A DNA stretch of 64,000 nt from Alphaproteobacteria bacterium. Lineage in GTDB: Bacteria; Pseudomonadota; Alphaproteobacteria; Micropepsales; Micropepsaceae. Made by a program: the position numbers and the translations under genes. The notes beneath the pieces are model-generated. The model worked only from the letters and a program-made list of their open reading frames with translations, had not been told where the DNA came from and ran no database searches. This document shows, one piece after another, positions 60,383 to 64,000 of this stretch. Where the stretch lies: NCBI GenBank assembly GCA_020852655.1, contig JADZAI010000032.1, forward strand, positions 34,403 to 98,402, given 5' to 3'. Each line of letters opens with the position of its first letter. Within the stretch, counting starts at the first letter, position 1.

Positions 60383-60859
60383 ATGCCGAACGCCGACTGG
60401 ATCGCCTTCTTCACCGCAGAGGTCGGCGCGACGGCGGCGCTCGCCGGGCTGGTGATCGTCGCGATCTCGATCAACCTGGCGCGCATCCTGTCATTCCCGC
60501 ATCTGCCCGGCCGTGCCGCGGAGATGCTGGTGATCCTCATCGGTGCGCTGCTGGTCAGCAGCTTCATGCTGTTCCCGGCCGGAATCCTGCCGCGCGCCAC
60601 GTATCTCGCCTTGGCGCTGGCGACCTGGACGATTCCGGTCGGCGCACTCCTGCGCGACCTGCGCAAGGGCGCCCTCGTCCGCGCGACGATAGGCCGGGCG
60701 GTGCTCGCCCAGTTGCCGACCGTGCCGATGCTGGTCGGCGGCTGGCTGATGACGGCGGGCGATCCGGCGGGAATCGTGTGGCTGGCCTTCGCCGTGCTGC
60801 TGGCGCTCGTCGCCGCCATGGTCAGCACCTGGGTCCTGCTGGTCGAAATCCTGCGCTAG
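60383..60859 (+). CDS. Small membrane protein of unknown function
   Basis: 158 aa with four to five membrane helices. WIAFFTAEVGATAALAGLVIVAISINLARIL at the N-terminus is a frequently seen beginning among uncharacterised bacterial membrane proteins. ATG 60383 follows GGGGGAACGAAAA, giving GGGGGAA about 5 nt upstream. Divergent from DUF4169; its 3' end overlaps that of the GST gene by 4 nt, tail to tail. Confidence 0.75.
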   Translation: MPNADWIAFFTAEVGATAALAGLVIVAISINLARILSFPHLPGRAAEMLVILIGALLVSSFMLFPAGILPRATYLALALATWTIPVGALLRDLRKGALVRATIGRAVLAQLPTVPMLVGGWLMTAGDPAGIVWLAFAVLLALVAAMVSTWVLLVEILR

Positions 60860-61455
60860 CCTGCATCCTTGGCCTGGGCGCGCTGGGCCGCCGGGCGCGA
60901 CACGCAGCGCTGCGCATAGTCCCTGATCACGTCCGACTTCGGCAGCAGCGGGCTTTGCGAGAACAGGTTGAACGTGCCGCCGAACAGCAGGTCCGCTGCG
61001 GAGAAGTCGTTGCCCAGCAGATAAGGCTGCGCCCCCAGCGTCTTGATGAGATACGCCATCACCTCGTCGACCTTCACCCAGCCGGCCGTGCCGCGCGGCG
61101 GCTCCATCTTCAGGAAGGCCGACACGAAGGCCGGCTCCGCGACGCCGCTGTAATAGGCGAGCCAGGTGAGATAGGGGCCGCGCTTCGGATCGCCGATCTG
61201 CGGCCCGATGCGGTTCTTCGGGAACAGGTCGGTCAGATACAGCGCGATCGCCGTCTGCTCATGGATGAAGACGCCGTCATGGATCAGCCCCGGCACCTTG
61301 CCGTGCGGATGCGGATTGGCGGGATCGAGCCCTTCGGTCTGTCCGGCATGGCGGATCGTCACGCGCTTCAGCTCATAGGGCGCCTCCAGCTCTTCGAGCA
61401 GCCAGATGAAGGCGGACGAGCGGGTCTGCGGCGAATGGATCAGGGTCAGCGACAT
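60856..61455 (-). CDS. Glutathione S-transferase family protein
   Basis: 199 aa. Thioredoxin-like N-terminal domain (LIHSPQTRSSAFIWLLEELEAPYELKRV, with the cis-Pro in GKVPGLIHDG and EQTAIALYL) and an all-helical C-terminal domain (LLGNDFSAADLLFGG, the N-capping box). The active residue is probably Ser in the SPQTRS segment. It conjugates glutathione to electrophiles or acts as a reductase; substrate unknown. ATG 61455. Confidence 0.9.
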   Translation of the reverse strand: MSLTLIHSPQTRSSAFIWLLEELEAPYELKRVTIRHAGQTEGLDPANPHPHGKVPGLIHDGVFIHEQTAIALYLTDLFPKNRIGPQIGDPKRGPYLTWLAYYSGVAEPAFVSAFLKMEPPRGTAGWVKVDEVMAYLIKTLGAQPYLLGNDFSAADLLFGGTFNLFSQSPLLPKSDVIRDYAQRCVSRPAAQRAQAKDAG

Positions 61456-61501
61456 GAGCGGCCTCCGGTGGATGAGAACAATACAGGAACGAAGGGCGCG
61501 G

Positions 61502-61747
61502 TCAACGCGCGTTCAAGTCGCCGAGCTTTGCCTTCAGCCGCATCAGGACGAAGCAGCGGATGGCGCTGGAGAGCGACGCTCGCCCCGGTGCACGCCCGGC
61601 GTCGATTTCGGCGACCAGCGATGCGACCGAGCGGTGTTCGCCCTGGGCGATCTCCTTCAATTCGGCCCAGAACGGCGCTTCCAGCGACACGCTCGTGCGA
61701 TGTCCGGCGATGGCGAGGGAGCGTTTGACTTCGGCTTGTGAGGGCAT
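61502..61747 (-). CDS. Ribbon-helix-helix domain protein
   Basis: 81 aa. TSVSLEAPFWAELKEIAQGEHRSVASLVAEI matches the RHH_4 domain of small alphaproteobacterial proteins, a DNA-binding-type fold. The strand-forming part is RTSVSLE. The C-terminus is SSAIRCFVLMRLKAKLG. ATG 61747. No toxin gene is adjacent, so it is not obviously an antitoxin. Confidence 0.85.
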   Translation of the reverse strand: MPSQAEVKRSLAIAGHRTSVSLEAPFWAELKEIAQGEHRSVASLVAEIDAGRAPGRASLSSAIRCFVLMRLKAKLGDLNAR

Positions 61748-61782
61748 CGGGAAATCCGCCCGCGCTGGAGTGCGCACGCAGC

Positions 61783-62439
61783 TTAGCGCGACAGCCCGAG
61801 CCATTCGAGGCCGCCGGGCAGGTCGAAGGCCGCGTAGTCGACCTGGAGCACGCGGCGGCGCGACGGATATTCCGCGCGGTCCGACGCATGCAGGATCGGC
61901 GTCGCATAGGCCCAGATGTCGCCGGCCCGCGCTTCGCACACATGGCAAGGCAGTGCGGCCGCATGGCGCGCAGCGGCGGCGGCGCGGACCGGCCCCAGCC
62001 GGTGCGAGCCGAGCGCGACCTTCAGCGGCGCGTTTCCGGTGCCGCAATCGTCCAGATGGACGCGCAAGGTGACCATCCGCGCGAGCACATCCATCGGCGG
62101 CGCGACATGAAGGATGCCTTGCTTCGTCGTCCACGGGCCGAAGCCCGCTGTGTCGATCCGCTCCCGGACGGCGATCGTGCGGTCCTGGTGCCAGCCGAGC
62201 GCCCAGTTCCGCTCTGCCGTCTTGTCGAACAGGACCGCACGCACCGGCCGTGCCCGTGTGCCCACCAGTGCCGCGGCACACTGCGTCACGGATGCCAGCG
62301 CCGCCGCGAGGCCGGCCTCGGCAAGACGGACACCTGCGCCATCCGTTTGAATATCGCGGAGACGATCGACCTCCGCGGGCGTCAGCGCCTGCGGGAAGAG
62401 CAGGGCGCCGTCGCGAACGAAGTCGAGGTCGCTAGTCAC
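61783..62439 (-). CDS. Phytanoyl-CoA dioxygenase (PhyH)-like protein
   Basis: 218 aa Fe(II)/2-oxoglutarate oxygenase fold. Iron ligands H and D in LGWHQDRTIAV, distal His in HASDRAEYPSRRRVLQVDY with the Arg that binds 2-oxoglutarate. It starts FVRDGALLFPQALTPAEVDRL, typical of PhyH. Substrate unknown. GTG 62439 is preferred because it puts the conserved region at the start and overlaps the Nudix stop by 8 nt; longer frames would run inside that gene. Confidence 0.85.
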   Translation of the reverse strand: MTSDLDFVRDGALLFPQALTPAEVDRLRDIQTDGAGVRLAEAGLAAALASVTQCAAALVGTRARPVRAVLFDKTAERNWALGWHQDRTIAVRERIDTAGFGPWTTKQGILHVAPPMDVLARMVTLRVHLDDCGTGNAPLKVALGSHRLGPVRAAAAARHAAALPCHVCEARAGDIWAYATPILHASDRAEYPSRRRVLQVDYAAFDLPGGLEWLGLSR

Positions 62440-63058
62440 AGAAGCCCCATCGTTGCCGGATCGCCTGGCGGTGGCGGGCGAACCAGGTGAGAGCGAGCAA
62501 GGCAAACCCGTTGCGCAACAGTCCGGCATCTATCGCCGCGGACACCGCATCCGGTGTCGCCGTGAACGGCCGCGTATGCTCGGTCTCTTCCGCCAGGCCG
62601 GCGCGCTCGGGCACGGCCGACGCATCCACCCGCGCGACGAAGACATGCGCCAGTTGCGCCATCCATCCCGCGCTCGGCAGGAACTGGAACGCCGGCTCGA
62701 TGGCGAGCGCCTCGATGCCGAGTTCCTCCCGAAGTTCGCGGCGCGCGGCATCGACCGGCGCCTCGCCCGCGTCGACACCGCCCGCGCAGACCTCCACCAT
62801 GTCGGCCGGAACGCCGCTGACATGCGCGGTCATGCGGAACTGCCTGAGCAGCACCAGCAGGTCGCGCTCCGGATCGTAAGCAACGACACCGGCCGCCTCG
62901 CCGATCTCGTACACGTCGCGCGCCAATTCGAGCACGCCCAAGTCCGTCGCCAAGGCTCCCGAATGCCGCGCCAGATCGCGGCGGCCGGCGAAGAGGAGAG
63001 CGCGCTCATGCTGGTCCAGTCGGACCGGCAGGTCGCCTGTGAGCCGGTCGCCGGTCAC
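62432..63058 (-). CDS. Nudix hydrolase (ADP-ribose pyrophosphatase-like)
   Basis: 208 aa. The complete Nudix box, GX5EX7REUXEEXGU, reads G-GVDAG-E-APVDAAR-REL-R-EE-L-G-I around residues 93-115. Flanking elements VLLRQFR and PSAGWMAQLAHVFVA resemble the NudF/ADP-ribose pyrophosphatase group. It hydrolyses nucleoside diphosphates linked to another group. GTG 63058 overlaps the stop of the small membrane ORF upstream (GTGA). Confidence 0.92.
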   Translation of the reverse strand: MTGDRLTGDLPVRLDQHERALLFAGRRDLARHSGALATDLGVLELARDVYEIGEAAGVVAYDPERDLLVLLRQFRMTAHVSGVPADMVEVCAGGVDAGEAPVDAARRELREELGIEALAIEPAFQFLPSAGWMAQLAHVFVARVDASAVPERAGLAEETEHTRPFTATPDAVSAAIDAGLLRNGFALLALTWFARHRQAIRQRWGFCD

Positions 63059-63258
63059 GGGTGATGCGGCGGTATGTCGACGGTGACGCTAACCGTCCTG
63101 GTCGGCCAATTCGCCGCCACGGTGAGTGCTCCCAGCGCCGGGAACAGTGCGACAAACATGGTCGTTTGCAGCAGCACGTAGGCTGCTGCGGGTTCGACCG
63201 GTTGAGCGCTTGCCGCCGTGAGCATGGCCGCGAGCGCGATTTGGGAGCCGGCCGCCAT
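63055..63258 (-). CDS. Small membrane protein (67 aa), probable
   Basis: A 67-aa ORF between fumC and the Nudix gene. It has a hydrophobic N-terminus (SQIALAAMLTAASAQ, possibly a signal peptide) and a second hydrophobic stretch (AYVLLQTTMFVALFPALGALTV), ending SVTVDIPPHHP. AGGAG lies just before the ATG at 63258, rather close. It begins 8 nt after the fumC stop and its stop overlaps the Nudix GTG, which supports a real operon member. No family recognised. Confidence 0.55.
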   Translation of the reverse strand: MAAGSQIALAAMLTAASAQPVEPAAAYVLLQTTMFVALFPALGALTVAANWPTRTVSVTVDIPPHHP

Positions 63259-63266
63259 CGCTCCTG

Positions 63267-64000
63267 CTAGCCCGGGCCGATCATCTTCGACGGGTCGACA
63301 TATTTGTCGAACTCGGCGTCGGTCAGGTAACCGCCGCCGACCGCTTCCTGGCGCAGCGTCGTGCCGTTCTTGTGGGCGGTCTTGGCGATCTTGGCGCAAA
63401 TGTCGTAGCCGAGCCTGGTGTTCAGCGCCGTCACCAGCATCAGCGAGTTCTCCAGCCCGCGCTTGATGTTGTCCTTGCGCGGCTCGATGCCGACGACGCA
63501 ATTGTCGGTGAAGCTGATCGCCGCATCGGCCATCAGGCGCACCGACTGGAGGAAGTTGTAGGCCATCACCGGATTGAACACGTTCAGCTCGAAATGGCCC
63601 GAGCCGCCCGCCACCGTCATCGTCGTGTGATTGCCGAAGATCTGTGCGCACACCATGGTCAGCGCTTCGCACTGCGTCGGGTTCACCTTGCCCGGCATGA
63701 TCGACGAGCCGGGCTCGTTCTCCGGCAGGTTCAGCTCGCCGAGGCCCGAGCGCGGGCCTGAACCGAGGAAGCGGATGTCGTTGGCGATCTTGAAGAGCGA
63801 CGCGGCGACCGTGTTGATCGCGCCATGCGTGAAGACCATCGCGTCATGCGCGGCGAGTGCCTCGAACTTGTTCGGCGCGCTGGTGAATTTGAGGCCGGTG
63901 ATCTTCGCGATCCGCTCGGCAACGCCTTCGGCGAAGCCGATCGGCGCATTGAGCCCGGTGCCGACGGCGGTGCCGCCCTGCGCCAGCTCCATCAGCGCCG
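63267..64000 (-). CDS. fumC: Class II fumarate hydratase, C-terminal part
   Basis: The C-terminal 244 residues or so are visible; the N-terminus lies beyond the window end. Family signature [15 protein letters not shown] (catalytic serine loop SS), [34 protein letters not shown] and [15 protein letters not shown] match FumC closely and differ from aspartase or argininosuccinate lyase in these segments. It interconverts fumarate and malate in the TCA cycle, without an iron-sulfur cluster. The gene is read leftwards into the small membrane ORF and the Nudix gene. Confidence 0.93.
   Translation of the reverse strand, partial: ALMELAQGGTAVGTGLNAPIGFAEGVAERIAKITGLKFTSAPNKFEALAAHDAMVFTHGAINTVAASLFKIANDIRFLGSGPRSGLGELNLPENEPGSSIMPGKVNPTQCEALTMVCAQIFGNHTTMTVAGGSGHFELNVFNPVMAYNFLQSVRLMADAAISFTDNCVVGIEPRKDNIKRGLENSLMLVTALNTRLGYDICAKIAKTAHKNGTTLRQEAVGGGYLTDAEFDKYVDPSKMIGPG

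Overview
The window is a GC-rich chromosomal segment of an alphaproteobacterium. This rests on the complete division and cell-wall (dcw) cluster in alphaproteobacterial order (mraZ-rsmH-ftsL-ftsI-murE-murF-mraY-murD-ftsW-murG-murC-murB-ddl-ftsQ-ftsA-ftsZ, then lpxC-bamD-recN-ligA), on an amidase-rnpB-mraZ junction, and on a DUF4169 gene and an alphaproteobacterial-type PadR regulator. MurE carries the DNPR signature of meso-diaminopimelate ligases and LpxC is present, so the cell is Gram-negative and diderm with a DAP-type wall. I cannot name the genus. No insertion sequence, prophage, CRISPR array, tRNA or rRNA was seen.

Layout. 1-2.1 kb (minus): a cut-off HTH/excisionase-type gene and a DUF2157/GDYXXLXY membrane pair. 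2.2-8.8 kb (plus): a methionine-cycle block, with an ArsR-methyltransferase regulator (SahR-like) behind a palindromic operator, metF, an inserted PIN-domain toxin-antitoxin pair, and full-length metH. 8.9-15.3 kb: a small membrane protein, a 24-codon membrane microprotein with its own terminator, an SDR, a fused 5-oxoprolinase, and an unrecognised 386-aa protein whose promoter is a SoxR box with a 19-bp spacer, divergent from soxR. 15.8-18.6 kb: dodecin, a ParDE pair with a frameshifted toxin, a DjlA-like co-chaperone, an AmpD/AmiD-type amidase, and rnpB. 18.7-19.8 kb: a PadR/YqjI-like regulator and a 409-bp regulatory stretch holding MraZ boxes at exact 10-bp spacing. 19.8-38.3 kb: the dcw operon, nearly every junction overlapping by 4 nt, closed by a strong intrinsic terminator after ftsZ. 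38.5-44.2 kb: lpxC, bamD, recN, ligA.

44.2-54.3 kb is a minus-strand run: uvrD/pcrA, prmA, small membrane proteins including a tandem paralogue pair, an aminopeptidase P, a VOC protein, a predicted phosphotyrosine-phosphatase-like protein that appears to start at CTG, a hydrolase and two SDRs including a glucose 1-dehydrogenase-like enzyme. 54.3-64 kb is a mixed metabolic region: SAM methyltransferase, cytochrome P450, EamA half-transporter, a secreted HExxH protein, CaiB/BaiF CoA-transferase, DUF4169, GST, RHH protein, phytanoyl-CoA-dioxygenase-like protein, Nudix hydrolase, a small membrane ORF and fumC (cut by the window end).

How it works together: the first block recycles homocysteine to methionine under an operator that probably senses the SAM cycle. 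The centre makes and polymerises lipid II at the septum, from UDP-MurNAc to FtsZ/FtsA/FtsQ/FtsW/FtsI, with MraZ as likely autoregulator. The most unusual items are the SoxR-controlled, apparently leaderless unknown gene, the CTG-started phosphatase-like gene with a changed P-loop, the Asn/Gly-rich insert in MurD, the 24-aa membrane microprotein, and the toxin-antitoxin pair wedged between metF and metH.
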